Positions 1 to 11,800 of a stretch of 64,000 nucleotides of DNA are shown piece after piece (position 1 is the first letter of the stretch; each line of letters begins with the position of its first letter). Position numbers and translations under genes: made by a program. A model generated the notes under the pieces. The model was given only the letters and a program-made list of their open reading frames with translations, was not told the DNA's origin and made no database searches. Origin of the DNA: Mimachlamys varia (taxonomy: Eukaryota; Mollusca; Bivalvia; Pectinida; Pectinidae). The DNA is taken from positions 36,992,729 through 37,056,728 of the forward strand of contig OX392533.1 of NCBI GenBank assembly GCA_947623455.1. The letters are read 5' to 3'.

Positions 1-271
1 ATAAAATTAATAAAGTTTTTATCTCAGTGTTCTGAGAATTTGGTATTTACTGATGTGATATTTTGACCTAACGTTGCAGCAATGATGTTTTGAGGGGTAG
101 TTATATTTTCGAAAAAAATGCACTTATTGGTAATAAAAGTGTTTATTTTATAGATTGTTTGTTTTGGTCTCTAATTTTCATGCTTAATAATGCAAGTTAG
201 CCACAAATGTATATGACACTTGCTAAAGTGTTTGAATTTTGAGAGGTCAGCCATATGCATATTGGTTTGTT

Positions 272-424
272 AAACCATAGTTGCTTGAGTTTCTGTCAGT
301 ATATAAAAAAAAGTGTTTATCTTTAATGAGCCGCGGCCCATTACATAACGTACTGTAATGGGAGGCTCATTTCACACATAGATATTTATTATTTACTGAC
401 AGAAACTCAACCAACTGTGGTTAA
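272..424. repeat. Foldback MITE-like element with nested inverted repeats
   Basis: The outer arms (about 272-302 and 394-424) are inverted copies of a sequence containing TTGAGTTTCTGTCAGTA. A second inner inverted repeat (about 328-372) pairs AATGAGCC with GGCTCATT and CCATTACA with TGTAATGG. The whole block can fold into one long hairpin. No open frame is present. It is most likely a small non-autonomous DNA element. Confidence 0.6.
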
Positions 425-560
425 ACTACATAGTTCTGTGCTAAAATAAAACAGAAAACGAAACATGATGGTGTCAATTATCTAACCGTTTATTCGTGAT
501 TTTTGTTTAAGTAGTCATATTTATCACACAACACATCTCAAATCTCATACAATCTCATTT

Positions 561-684
561 ACACACAGATTCAACAACATTCATTTCACACAGATTCAAA
601 AACATTCATTGCACACAGATTCAACAATATTCATTACACACAGATTCAACATCATTCATTAAACAAAAATTCAACAACATTCAC
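561..684. repeat. Short tandem repeat, about 24 bp unit, five copies
   Basis: The unit reads approximately CACACAGATTCAACAACATT with CATT joining copies. About five imperfect units run head to tail, the last ones diverged. It resembles the CACACAG-rich 22-23 bp arrays further right only in base composition. Confidence 0.7.
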
Positions 685-989
685 GAGGAATATTTCTTAA
701 ATTGTCAAGTAATTTTCCTAGCATGATTGCTTTCGGTTGTTTGAGATAAATATTAATTAGCACGTAGGTAGCATTTTTAACAACATATATTTTATGTTAA
801 TATAAACCGGAAAAGGTTAACTAACCAAAAGTCTGCATAGAAGTGTCAAAAATTCAGACACGATGATGAAAATACATTATTGTCATTGTTATTATTCCGT
901 TAACATATGAAGTGCCGTTGTTCGTAGTTTGCATTATCATTTTTTTTTCGATTTCAGGTAAAATAATGTCCAAAAAATTGCGACGCTCT

Positions 990-3900
990 CTATCCACACA
1001 CAGGGACGACAACTCTTCCGCATTTGACGAGAGGGGATCGACGGCTCTTGTTGGCAGGGAAGATACTGGGAAGCACCTGGTCCCGGGGCCCCGGGGATGG
1101 GTTTCTGGTAGGACGGCTGTTCTTAACTGGAATAACACTATTAGATTCGTCGTCATTTCTGTAAAAAAAAAAATAAACAAATAAATAAACATATTGTACC
1201 TTGTGATATTCCTATGTAAATTCATAAAGTACTAGTCTAACCATTTAACTTGATGGGTTCAAACGGGGTGGATGAGTTCAAGATCCACATGGAACCCGAA
1301 ATAACATCAGCCAACAAATATTTTCAGTTTAGTTGGGAAAGAAATCTTATGCATGAACAGCATCGAGGTAGTTGAATTTGAAGCGAACTTCATTATCGAC
1401 AAAACAGGAACAACTTTATTTTGCAATTTTGAATGATTATAGATTTTTTGGTAATTTTCAGCACCAAACTTTTCTAATCAACAGAATTTCATCAATATGT
1501 TTAAAAGTAAGTTTTATATGTTAGTTTGCATTAAGCTAACTCAGAATGCTTACTTGTAGCCGTACATCTGTGTCAGCATACAGCTTGATTCTGTGTCTGT
1601 AATTAAAGTTAAATTTAGGTAATACTACGCTTAACAGTATTTTTCAAATAGTTTCATATCAAGAAATAAAGAATAAATGAATCATAATTTTTATCCTAAG
1701 CCTTTCATCGGAATGTATTTTCATAAACAAAATATCTGGCCAAAGTGCTAATAGAACTCACTAGCCTCACTTTGAAACTTGTGTCGAGTTATTAGTATTT
1801 AACACAGGGACCTGAGAATTTGTTACAGCTTGTGTTGGACCTAAGAGCTTTTATGACCAATGAGGGGGGCATTTTTATCGAAATTTGATCTAAAGCCCCC
1901 AAAAGTGTTAAATTACTCTAAACACCCTAGTTTAGGTCCAAAACTAGCTGTAACAAATTATCAGGTCCCTGTGGTATTCAACAGTAACTGCATGCATATG
2001 TTTCTAATCTGAAAAGTAGCGTCTTACTTTCATAGTAGACAGGCATATGAACGGCCTTGACCGGACGTGGGCCAGCACGAGCAGATTTTGGTACAGCATT
2101 CTTCCTAGGGTCCACCACAGGGGCCAGTTTGTTCTTGTTTACTGGAAAGGGACTTGGCGCCAATTGTTCTTTAGGTCCAGGGGCTGGGTACCTTATTGGA
2201 CTGAAGATAGAACCAAAATATACTAATTTTCATTCACATTTTTTAACTCAGAAAGACCAAAAAACATTGAAGAATTATCGGTTTAAACTGACCATATCAT
2301 GTTGTCACTTATATCACTTATATTATCATTATAATCACTATTATTATTTATATGGTTTTTTTTGCCATAAAATTCATAATAAACTTGAAACTACATACTT
2401 TGGGTTGTAAACAGCTTCAGGCAGAGACAATCTTGTCGGCTGATCGGTAACCGTGGTCTTTATATCTTATAAAAAATCAAACAAAATACAAACTCATGCA
2501 GAACTGAACGAAACGAAAATAAAGTATTAAAATAAAACAACGAAAAAAAATATGTGGGAGTCTTTATTGGTGTTTAAGGCCTTATACGGACTCGAAAATC
2601 GGCAAGGACCCTCTAAATTCCGATTGGAAATTAATGAAGAAACAAAATGAACATTAAACAAGAAAAAAAGTATACATGGAAGCAACTGGAATTAAACAAA
2701 AAATAAAAACGAAAAATCATTTAGCCAAAACAAATATTAAATAGGCTATATACTGAGTTTGTTTTGTACACAAACAGGAATTAAAAACTTAATTTGCGAG
2801 CTTTCAAAAACGTCTGTTTCCTTTGTCAAGCAAAGGGCACAATAGCCGAGTGTTGGTGTTCTGACCGCTGAAACAGTATAAGTCCTCTGATTTAGCCCAC
2901 ACAAGCCGGATTAATTGCTTGATAAAAACGATTTTGATAGGCCTTACATATTGAATGGTGTACAAAACAAACTCAGTATATACCATTCATACCAAACTGA
3001 TGGATCTTATTCCTAATGTAATAAGTTGATGACTTACTTTCTTTGTGAACAGTTATGTGTTTGGCCTTGACCGGACGTGGGCCAGCACGAGCAGATTTTG
3101 GTACAGCATTCTTACGAGGGTCCACCACAGGGGCCAGTTTGTTCTTGTTGACTGGGAAGGGACTTGGCGCCAGTTGTTCTCTGGGTCCAGGGGCTGGGTA
3201 CCTTATAGGACTTTATATAGAAAAATTGTTTGTAAACTTAATGTGGGTGGAATGTAGGTATTTAGACAAAATAAATTAATCTTGTGTTTCCGCAAAACCT
3301 ACAGATTGTTATAATGGTGTGCATTTTTGAAGACAGAAGTGTTGTTCAAAATTAAGCATAAAGTATATAAAACACAATTACAAAAACTATTTAAGCATTT
3401 TTATGATCCCCATTTGCATATGTTTTTCATACTGTTTAAATATATGAAACTAGATGAAAAATAAAAAAAAATACATACTTGTCGTTAACTGGTTGTTTGC
3501 GAGATGACTTTGTCGTGTTGTGTGCAAAATTGGCTTCCAGAGCTAGAATAATTAAAAGTCAACATAAGAAAACAATTATGACTATAAGTAACACAAATTG
3601 AAATATTCATATCAAATACTAAATATTTGGCTCAAAAGAATTAAAAATAGCTTGATATTTAGTAACTAAAGGCAAACATATATTCACAATATAATTTAAA
3701 TATTTACCATTGCAAGTGGTCTGTTTATGAATAGTCTTTCCCTCTCTGTCGAGAGATTTGTCTCCAGTTCTAGGAGTAGGGCAATACCAGGGATATGCCG
3801 GGTCAACAGTCTTGAGGAAATCACCGGAACCATTTCCAGCATCATGTTGTGTCTTATGTGTCTCAGAGTCTTGAGAACATCCATATTTTGCCTCGTGTGT

Positions 3901-4320
3901 GTTTAATTTGTGGGCGTGGCTTCTGTGACGTCTTTGTTGCCTGACTGCTTCAGGTTTCGGCCCCTTTGGGGGAGTTGGAACGATGTCAAACGTACTGATG
4001 TCGGTGAAATCGATTTTACATTTAGCACCTTAAAAGAATAATGAAATGTGATAGGCATACATATTGTCTAATGCATTTGAAACATGTATGTTTGCATAAA
4101 TTAAATGTTAAATAGGCTTTTGAATAGCTACCAAATAGCCATTTCCATGTCAGAAAACGTGCAATGACATTGAAAGTCTATTCATGTTCTGATTACATGT
4201 TTGGACATATAGACAAAATAATGAGTGTCATTCATGTGATACATCAATTTCTGTGTCACTTATTCACTTACTTTCCAATCTGTGCGTGCGTAACGCCTTC
4301 TTGATGTTCGATGCTTCCAT
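990..4320 (-). CDS. Modular basic proline-rich protein, gene copy 0 (8 exons, intact)
   Basis: I do not recognise the family. Coding exons in transcript order are 4320-4272, 4028-3708, 3542-3479, 3210-3038, 2465-2399, 2200-2028, 1596-1554 and 1158-990 (lengths 49, 321, 64, 173, 67, 173, 43, 169). All have GT-AG edges and compatible phases, and they join into 352 codons plus TAG. The start is the ATG of MEASNIKKALRTHRLE, conserved in all four copies just below the shared promoter block. Exon 2 (residues about 17-123) carries AYPWYCPTPRTGD. Exons 4 and 6 each encode a module starting NPIRYPAPGP and ending in GPRPVKA. The last exon carries a weaker third module (RPTRNPSPGPRDQ) and ends PVCG. The protein is basic, with no signal peptide or membrane segment, so it is probably intracellular. 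Introns differ from the other copies far more than exons do. It is transcribed away from copy I. Confidence 0.75.
1803..1973. mobile_element. hAT-like MITE in the exon 6-7 intron of copy 0
   Basis: Terminal inverted repeats begin CACAGGGACCTGAGAATTTG and end with the inverse. The element is flanked by GTATTTAA (1795-1802) and GTATTCAA (1974-1981), an 8-bp target duplication with one mismatch, as expected for hAT elements. The same family occurs intact at 6056-6266. Copies I-III lack it at this site. Confidence 0.8.
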
Positions 4321-4400
4321 TTTTCGATCAAAAATTGCTGAGAGAATTTTCTGACAGCTGCTACAAATGTCGTCGTTTCGTAGCTACCGCCGCTAAAACT

Positions 4401-4477
4401 CACGTGAGCGAACAATTGATAATGCGCTCTTTTGATTGGTTGAACAATCACGTGACCAGACAACCGTTCTTGATTGG
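4401..4477 (-). promoter_or_regulatory. Shared promoter block of copy 0: two CCAAT boxes, two CACGTG E-boxes
   Basis: Reading on the minus strand, inverted CCAAT boxes are at 4473-4477 and 4435-4439, and E-boxes CACGTG at 4449-4454 and 4401-4406. They lie 80-160 bp above the start codon. The same order is kept above copies I-III, where the outer E-box has become CATGTG. No TATA box is seen. The role is inferred from position and conservation. Confidence 0.6.
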
Positions 4478-4679
4478 CTGAAAATATGGCGATTCCAAAA
4501 AGAGGTCCGGGATTCAATCCGGATAATAATTGAATCTTGATGAAAAGAGGATCGACATTTACATATTTGAATAAAGGATTACCGAAATGCTTATACAATT
4601 GTGCAAATATGTGATCAGCTGAATTTTTGCTCATATCGAATGCAGCTTTAAAGAAATAGAACATGAAAATACTAAAAGT

Positions 4680-5267
4680 GACACCGAAACGATGTTTCCT
4701 TTGTTAAAATTTTGCCCCTGGTTTAATCGATTTTGACTTTGGATTATGATTAATTTGACGCTTCGGTATTCTCTTATTTATTTTCATAAAGTATCCCTGT
4801 ATATATAGTATATTGTGATTCAACATTCAGCAAAAAAAGAAAAATATCTCAAATTGCAAAATAGGTTCAAAATATATGCAACTGGGTTGACTGGATGTGA
4901 CCACCTTTCTCTCATTTTTTTTTATCCTTTACTCTTCCTGTTTTCATATACTTCACTTAGTATACATGTATATAATTCTCTCTACGTCCCTTTTCCTCCC
5001 ATCATTATATTTCCTTTTAAAATATGATTTATATATTATAATAAATTATGTATGTACTTTGAAGAAAAAAAAGTGATAAGTTGTAAAAATTTGTTTTTAA
5101 TTCTCATGTATATATTTATTTGCAATTTATGGATATAACACCTAAATGCTGCAATATATATTTCAAAAGGGGTAAAATGAACACTTTTATCTTATATCGA
5201 CTCTTTCGAAAAAAAGCATGCACTCCATACGATACCAGTACCTATATTTTTAAAACATTTTACATGA

Positions 5268-5268
<1 letters not shown>
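4680..5268. other. AT-rich spacer between copies 0 and I, nothing recognised
   Basis: The sequence is AT-rich with only short chance open frames. It is part of the 4.5-kb head-to-head spacer between the minus-strand and plus-strand gene copies. Confidence 0.5.
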
Positions 5269-5270
<2 letters not shown>

Positions 5271-5301
<31 letters not shown>

Positions 5302-5302
5302 G
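5271..5302. repeat. (GAT)n microsatellite
   Basis: About ten perfect GAT triplets in the spacer between copies 0 and I. Confidence 0.9.
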
Positions 5303-5778
5303 GTTTTGTTTGGTGGGGGGGATAAATGCATGTCAAGCTTACATCTTATGCGTACAACAACACTTTATAAACTACTATCTTTTGCATTTTATCAGAAAAC
5401 TAAGTCATGCCAAAAGGACATGTTTATTATAAAGCAGAACTTTAGGTCAAATATAAAAAGCGACGATTTTATATTATATAAATTCCATAGATTGTCGCTT
5501 AAGAATGTATGTATCACAGTAACCACAATGAGAACAGGTTAATGGAAAGATTCTTGTTACACAACACGTCATGTTTGTTACATGTGTGACGTTTTGTGGA
5601 CTGGTACGGTATGTACTCTGTCATCTTTGTCAGACAAATCGCCATTTAAGCGTATAGGTTCACAGGAATATACAATGTACAAGTTGTACAAGTTGTTTAA
5701 ATGTCGATGTAGACAACCGTGTAAAATGTATACGAGTTACTCATGAAAATTGAATTCAATTTCGGATACACTGTAAAG

Positions 5779-5918
5779 TATGGTGGCCGGTTAGCCTGTC
5801 ACCGTGTAATATCGCCACATCGCAATCTCGACCTAAAGTCGAGGTCGCGAGATTGCAAGGCGACGGAGGTCGCGAGATCGCGAGGTTGCGAAGCGAGGTC
5901 ACCTAACTGGCCACCATA
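5779..5918. mobile_element. GC-rich foldback MITE with GTAAAG target duplication
   Basis: The ends are TATGGTGGCCGGTTAG and CTAACTGGCCACCATA. Inside are further inverted segments around CGCAATCTCGACC and GGTCGCGAGATTGC. The hexamer GTAAAG lies directly outside both ends. It is much richer in GC and CpG than its surroundings. Confidence 0.7.
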
Positions 5919-6055
5919 GTAAAGCATATGTAAAATGGCCCTGAAATGATTCGATTCGGCTACGAAATAAACAACAACAGTTCATAAATGATAAAATATA
6001 AATAGATACAAAACACACAAACAACAACAATTGTGTGAAACAGTATACGATCAAC

Positions 6056-6266
6056 CACAGGGACCTGAGAATTTGTTACAGCTAGTTTTGGATCTAAAAT
6101 AGGGTGTTTAGAGTAATTTTACACATTGGGGGGTTAAGATCAATTTCCGATAAAAATGCCCCCTCAATGGTCATAAAAGCTTTTATGACCATTGAGGGGG
6201 CATTTTTATAAAAAAAAATAATCTAAACGTCCAAAACTAGCTGTAACAAATTCTCAGGTCCCTGTG
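6056..6266. mobile_element. hAT-like MITE with perfect 8-bp target duplication
   Basis: It begins CACAGGGACCTGAGAATTTG and ends with the inverse. The octamer CGATCAAC lies at 6048-6055 and again at 6267-6274. The centre is a near-palindrome around ATGACCATTGAGGGGGCATT. It is the same family as 1803-1973. There is no coding capacity, so it would need a transposase in trans. Confidence 0.85.
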
Positions 6267-6494
6267 CGATCAACTACAACATATGAATACCAAAAATATA
6301 CATCTAAAAGACGATCGACACGGAAAATCATTAAAGTTTACTCAAATAACTTTGAACTCAGTTTGAACTTTTTATGAATTACGGATATTCATTGAGGGTG
6401 TACTCACGTTCAAGTCTCTTTTTAATCTCAGGAAAGGAAGTTTTGTAATATTGGACATGAGTATGAGCAATTTAAACTTCAATCACGTATCTGC

Positions 6495-6832
6495 AGAAGC
6501 ATGGTCTAGTGATAGGACGCCGGGCTCGTGATCGAAGGGTTGCGAGTTCTTGTCCCGGTCAAGGCACTTGTGTTGTATCCGTGAGCAAGACACATTACTT
6601 CGCTTGTTCCAGTTTACTCAGATGTAAATTAGTGCGCAATTGGGCAGTGCTAAACATTGTAGAATGCTATCTGTGAGTGCCGAAATGGCAGCACCGGTTG
6701 TATGGTCCCCAGGGAGTTGAGAACGATATTGGCTGTTTGCGGATAATAACTTGTGGGCCACTTTGAGAAGACCTATAAGTTGTCATGAAGCAGCACATAA
6801 GAACCTCGAATTGTTGTCATTATCATCATTTG
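6495..6832 (+). mobile_element. tRNA-derived SINE (diverged)
   Basis: The head resembles a tRNA: an A-box-like segment in GCATGGTCTAGTGATAGG and a weak B-box-like segment about 35 bp later (GGGTTGCGAGTTCTTGTCCC). The body contains CAAGACACATTACTTC and TTCCAGTTTACTCAGATG, the style of central domain seen in metazoan SINEs. The 3' end is uncertain. The tRNA parts are too degraded to be a working tRNA gene. Confidence 0.55.
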
Positions 6833-7321
6833 AAAAAATGTGTCGAAAATCTGGTTTTCTATAGCTTGTTTATTTTTTACGAGAATTTAAAAGTGACCAA
6901 TTTGTAAGAAAATACTGTTTTCTGTATTAATATGTGTACATATAGGGAAATTACGTTTGAAAGTAAATCAAGCGTTTTATTGTGGAATTGCAGGGTAAAC
7001 TTATACATGAATTTGCCCTTCAATAGCAGCAAAATTCACTTAAAATCACAAATTACATGTATGTAAAATTAGTATCTTCTACCAAACATGAGTAAAAAGA
7101 GCAATTGGATAACAAATTCTTTCTACAATTTCTGCTATGCCATTAATTCCCTTTTTTAAAAATGCTTACGAGAAAAAGTTATACAAAAATATCTTACGTC
7201 TCGTAGGTGTAGGCCTATATAATAGTAATATTGTAAATACTAATGGAGATACATAGAAAAGACTTAAGGTTCGAACGAATAGAAATTCTGAAATGAATAT
7301 CATTGACTAGGTGCTATTTAC

Positions 7322-7713
7322 TTAAAGGCCCAATATATGTAACTTCAGGGAAATTTTCGTGATTCTGAAAAATTCTGAAAAAAAATCCAGTTGATAACCA
7401 TGCAAAAATAAGCCTAAAACGAAGTAAACCTGAGTGGTAACTAACAAGAAACTCTGGACAAAAAAATCCAAAGAATTGAAAATAATTCAGGTGGGGCCCA
7501 CTTCAACAACAAACCGAAGGTAGTAGACGGTTCGAAATGGACGCGTGTTTACAAATAGCGTGTTTCAACTGCTGCCGTGCCGGTTACTGCGTTAGAAGTC
7601 ATCTTGAATATTGCTGATATCAGTTAAACTTAACTGAATCTATAAAAATGATAAGTTATTAGGCTTGATTTTCGCTTCAAGTTTTGCCGAAAGTTACGTA
7701 TATTGGGCCTTTA
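7322..7713. mobile_element. MITE with TTAAAGGCCCAATATA termini
   Basis: The ends are TTAAAGGCCCAATATATGTAAC and the inverse of TTAAAGGCCCAATATACGTAAC. Further copies lie at 36855-37294 and 58077-59668 (inverted and interrupted), with a right-end fragment at 33848-33917. There is no open frame. Confidence 0.75.
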
Positions 7714-7740
7714 AAATGGCACATAATTATAACAGGTATA

Positions 7741-7950
7741 GGACTGTCTACAGTTAGTACTGGACCCAATTTTATGTGTTTAGAATAAATACACTTTTTG
7801 TAAGGGTTGTAGTTGTTTTATTGTTTAATTAACGGTAAAAAATGCCCCTTTATGGTAAAAGAAACCCAACTTTTACGGCCATTCAACTGGGGGGGGGGGG
7901 GGGGGGGCATTTTTATCGAAATTTCATCTAAAGCCCCAAAAGTTTAATTA
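7741..7950. mobile_element. Degraded relative of the CACAGGGACC MITE, with a G run
   Basis: GGCATTTTTATCGAAATTT followed by ATCTAAAGCCCC matches the interior of the element at 1803-1973. The termini are lost. A run of about 18 G lies near 7890-7907. Confidence 0.5.
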
Positions 7951-8497
7951 ATACATACTTAGTCGTAATTAAGAGATAAACATGTCGTCATTAAGGAATA
8001 CCGAAGTCGTAATTACGACATAGAAATATGACCTAATGTGGCACATACGGCTTCCGTACCTTCTTTATTTCACCATCTCTATTATCAAATAAGGTGATAA
8101 AGAGTTTGATGGAGAGATGTAATACGTGTAATGTTCAATTTAATATAAACATTATTTCATTCTAAATGTATGTACAAATATTACAACATTACAAACAGAA
8201 AATAAAAAGGAATAGGATCCGGAAACAAGTTAAAAAAACTTATATTAATCCGTTTCTATTAATTTAGTGGATAATTTATTATGTGTTCCATTTATCTAAA
8301 TAGAGCAAAAATGTTTAAAGTTTGAAGTAAACTCTTTTGAATTGAAAACGCTTTTATATGTTGTTTTAGAAGAAAGAAAATAAAATTGATTAATAAATAT
8401 GAAGAGGCGATAAAGAACCAGGAAAGAATTCATGAACTGCATGGCGTCTTAATTAAAAATCTTCAAGTTTGACTTTCGTTACGTAAACTAAAAGTCA

Positions 8498-8567
8498 TAA
8501 AACATGAAAATATTCGATTAGCGATACTGGAACGCCAGTATCGCTAATCGAATATTTTCATGTTTTA
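8498..8567. repeat. Perfect palindrome: 33-bp arms, 4-nt loop
   Basis: Arms 8498-8530 and 8535-8567 are exact reverse complements around the loop AACG. It lies about 120 bp above the promoter block of copy I. The matching region above copies II and III has only a diverged version of the right arm. Confidence 0.9.
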
Positions 8568-8689
8568 TTACTTGAAATCAATTAATTAAACATAACTATA
8601 GTTTTCCATGGTGTGTTTCATAATACGGCCAAATCAAAATTTATCCGGATCTCATTCCGGGGGTCTTTTTGGAATTGCCATAGTTTTAG

Positions 8690-8766
8690 CCAATCAAAAA
8701 CAGTTGTGTAGTCATGTGATTATTCAGCCAATCAAGAGAGCGTATTATCAATTGTTCGCTCACGTG
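8690..8766 (+). promoter_or_regulatory. Shared promoter block of copy I: two CCAAT boxes and an E-box
   Basis: CCAAT boxes are at 8690-8694 and 8728-8732, and CACGTG at 8761-8766. The following GCGGCGGTAGCTACGAAAC is almost invariant in all copies and could hold the transcription start. The ATG follows at 8836. There is no TATA box. Confidence 0.6.
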
Positions 8767-8835
8767 AGTTTTAGCGGCGGTAGCTACGAAACCACGACAT
8801 TTGTAGCAGCTGTCAGAATATTTTTTGATCGAAAT

Positions 8836-11800
8836 ATGGAAGCATCAAACATTAAGAAGGCGTTACGCACGCACAGAATGGAAAGTAAGTGTATAAGTGA
8901 CACAGGATTTGATATATCACATGACTGACATTCATTATTTTGTGAATATGCCAAAATATGTAAACCGAAACTGAATAGACTTTCATTGCTCGATGTCATT
9001 GCATGTTTTCTGATAAGCATAGATATGGTTATTTAGAAGCCTAATTGATGCTTAAAATTTACAAACATACATGTTTCTAATGCATTCGGCAACCTGTATC
9101 ATATTTCATTATTCTTTCAAGATGTCAAATGTAAAATCGATTTCACCGACATCAGTACGTTTGACATCGTTCCAACTCCCCCAAAGGGGCCGAAACCTGA
9201 AGCAGTCAGGCCACAAAGACGTCACAGGAGCCACGCCCACAAAATAAACACATACGAGGCAAAATATGGATGTTCTCAAGACTCTGAGACACAAAAGACA
9301 CAATATGATGCTGGAGACGGTTCCGGTGATTCCCTCAAGACAGTTGACCCAGCATATCCCTGGTATTGCCCTACTCCCAGAACTGGAGACTCATCTCTCG
9401 ACAGGGAGAGAAAGGCTATTCATAAACAGACCACTTGCAATGGTAAATATTTATTGTGAATATCTGTTCGTCTTACTACCTTGTATGTACGTTTTAGCGA
9501 AAATTTGTTATAAATATTTCAAAATTTAAAAAGGATTTTTTACTTTTTCATTCTTTCTTATATAATTGCTTGTTTGTTTCTTTTAATTCTAGCTCTAGAA
9601 ACAACTTCCAAAGACAGGTCGACAAACTCTTCTCGCAAACAACCAGTAAATGACAAGTATGTATTTGTTTTAGTTTTTTAATATAATATGTGTGTTTGGG
9701 GCGGGGTTAATCTTACAAATGACAAAGATTGTAGTTTTTTTTTTGTTTTAAATACTTCTGATTTATTTAACTGTGCATATCACTAAGTGCTGACGAAAAC
9801 GTATAGTTTGTACTAAAACGTATGGTAGGTAAGCTTAATGTGAAAGAAAACAGAACATCTCTTAAAAATTTAGTCTACATATAGATCTATACATGTTCTA
9901 AAACTTAAGTATACAAACGACTGTTCTGTTTTTAGTCCAATAAGGTACCTAGCCCCTGGGCCCAGAGAACAACTGGCGCCAAGTCCCTTTCCAGTAAACA
10001 AGAACAAACTGGCCCCTGTGGTGGACCCTAGGAAGAATGCTGTACCAAAATCCGCTCGTGATGGCCCACGTCCGGTCAAGGCCAAACACATTACTGTTCA
10101 CAAAGAAAGTAAGTCAGTGTTAATTTATTTTATTTTTTCATTATAAATAATATATCGTTCTTTGACATTTAACTTGCTTCCATTCCTTGTTTTATGTACA
10201 TTCCGTATCTTAGTTTATCTTTCATTATTTTTTCCGATCGGAATTTAGACAGTTTCGAGAAAAAAAAACTTGACCTTTTGAGTATGATAAGTTGATTACG
10301 CATTTTAGACCACACGGGCCCTAATATTCGACCTTAAACATCGAAAATAAAGACTCCCCCGATAATTGATGTTTTTTATTAGTTTTAGGAGTTTGGATTT
10401 TGTTTGTTTGTTTTGTTTACTTTTTGTTTTGTTTATTTATGCATGAGTTTGTATTTTGTTTCATTTTTTATAAGATGTAAAGACTAAGGTTACAGATCAG
10501 CCGACAAGATTGTCTCTGCCTGAAGCTGTTTACAACACAAAGTATGTAGCTTCAGGTTTATTATGTATTTTACGTAAACTAAATTAATCATGATTATCAA
10601 TAATGATGAAAATATTATTGGCGATATGATTTGGTCAGTAATAAATAATAATTCTTCGATGTTCTCTGGACTTTTCTGAAAAAATTTTTTTTTTAATGAT
10701 AAACAGCACATTTTGGCTCTAATTTCAGCCCAATAAGGTACCCAGCCCCTGGACCCAGAGAACAACTGGCGCCAAGTCCATTTCCAGTAAACAAGAACAA
10801 ACTGGCCCCTGTGGTGGACCCTAGGAAGAATGCTGTACCAAAATCTGCTCGTGCTGGCCCACGTCCGGTCAAGGCCGTTCATATACCTGTCTACTATGAA
10901 AGTAAGACGCTACTTTTCAGATTTGATATATGCAGTTACTTTTGACGTACACGCAATTTAATCCAAGTTGCAAAGAGAGTAATTCGCACAGGGGCCGGAC
11001 GCATTTATTATACATATATGTTGCATAGGGGCTAGGCACGGGCCTATGTCACTATGAAATGCTTGTCAGATAATTTTTATACCTTTCTCGAATATAACCC
11101 CTCCCACTACTATATCTCTGTGACAGATATATAGTAGTTTAAGGGGCTATAATTGAAAAAGGTAAAAAAAAAAATTGACAATCATTTCATAGTGACATAG
11201 GTCCGTGCCTAGCCCCTGTGATATATTGTACACGTATACGGTTATTCTATAAATCAATCGGGAACCGTCGGCACTGTCCGTAAAAGAGAATCTGATCTAC
11301 GGAAAGTGCCGGAGACACTCATGTGCGGAAAGTGTCGACGCTATCTGATTGACTGTAAAACTGGTGGGACAAGGTGATCGCGAAAATTTGCTGACCTCAA
11401 TAAAAATGCAACATTAATTAGTTTTAGGGGGTTAAGGCCAGCTTGTCGTTTCCTCTGACCACGGCATCTTAATTTGGAACCAAATTTATCTGTAACATGT
11501 GGATAGAATGCTGTTGAGTCAAGAGCCCGTTAAAGTTATTACTTTGCTTTGTGATTTTTCATTTCGTAATGGGATTTTTTTTCAAGCTGACATTGAACTA
11601 AATTTAACTTTTATTACAGATACAGATTCCAGCTGTATGCTTACACAGATGTACGGCTACAGGTATGTACGAGTTGTTTAGAGTATGAGTATTTACAGGA
11701 GATGATGATTATTATACCTTCAGTTAATTAAAGGATCTGCTCTAGTGAGGTTTCAATCACGTTTCAAATCTCGTTTTGATCTTACGTGAGATATTTTTGT

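Larger units (their letters stand above)
1..989. other. Gene-free flank beyond the 3' end of gene copy 0
   Basis: No coding region could be supported here. The stretch is AT-rich and holds a foldback element (272-424) and a short tandem array (561-684), listed separately. It lies downstream of the minus-strand stop codon at 990-992, so part of it must be the 3' UTR of copy 0. I could not recognise in it the 3' flank shared by copies I-III. Confidence 0.5.

Noticed and set aside
6495..6560. Functional tRNA gene
   Set aside because: A- and B-box-like segments are present but the acceptor and anticodon stems do not pair, and a SINE body follows.
8608..8928. 106-codon frame suggesting a longer N-terminus for copy I
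   Set aside because: The extension runs through the promoter block and is not in frame in copies II, III or 0; only the MEASNIKKALRT start is conserved.
9266..9529. 87-codon frame starting MDVLKTLRH, also at 16982 and 29766
   Set aside because: It is a shadow frame of exon 2 of the modular gene and runs past the conserved donor.
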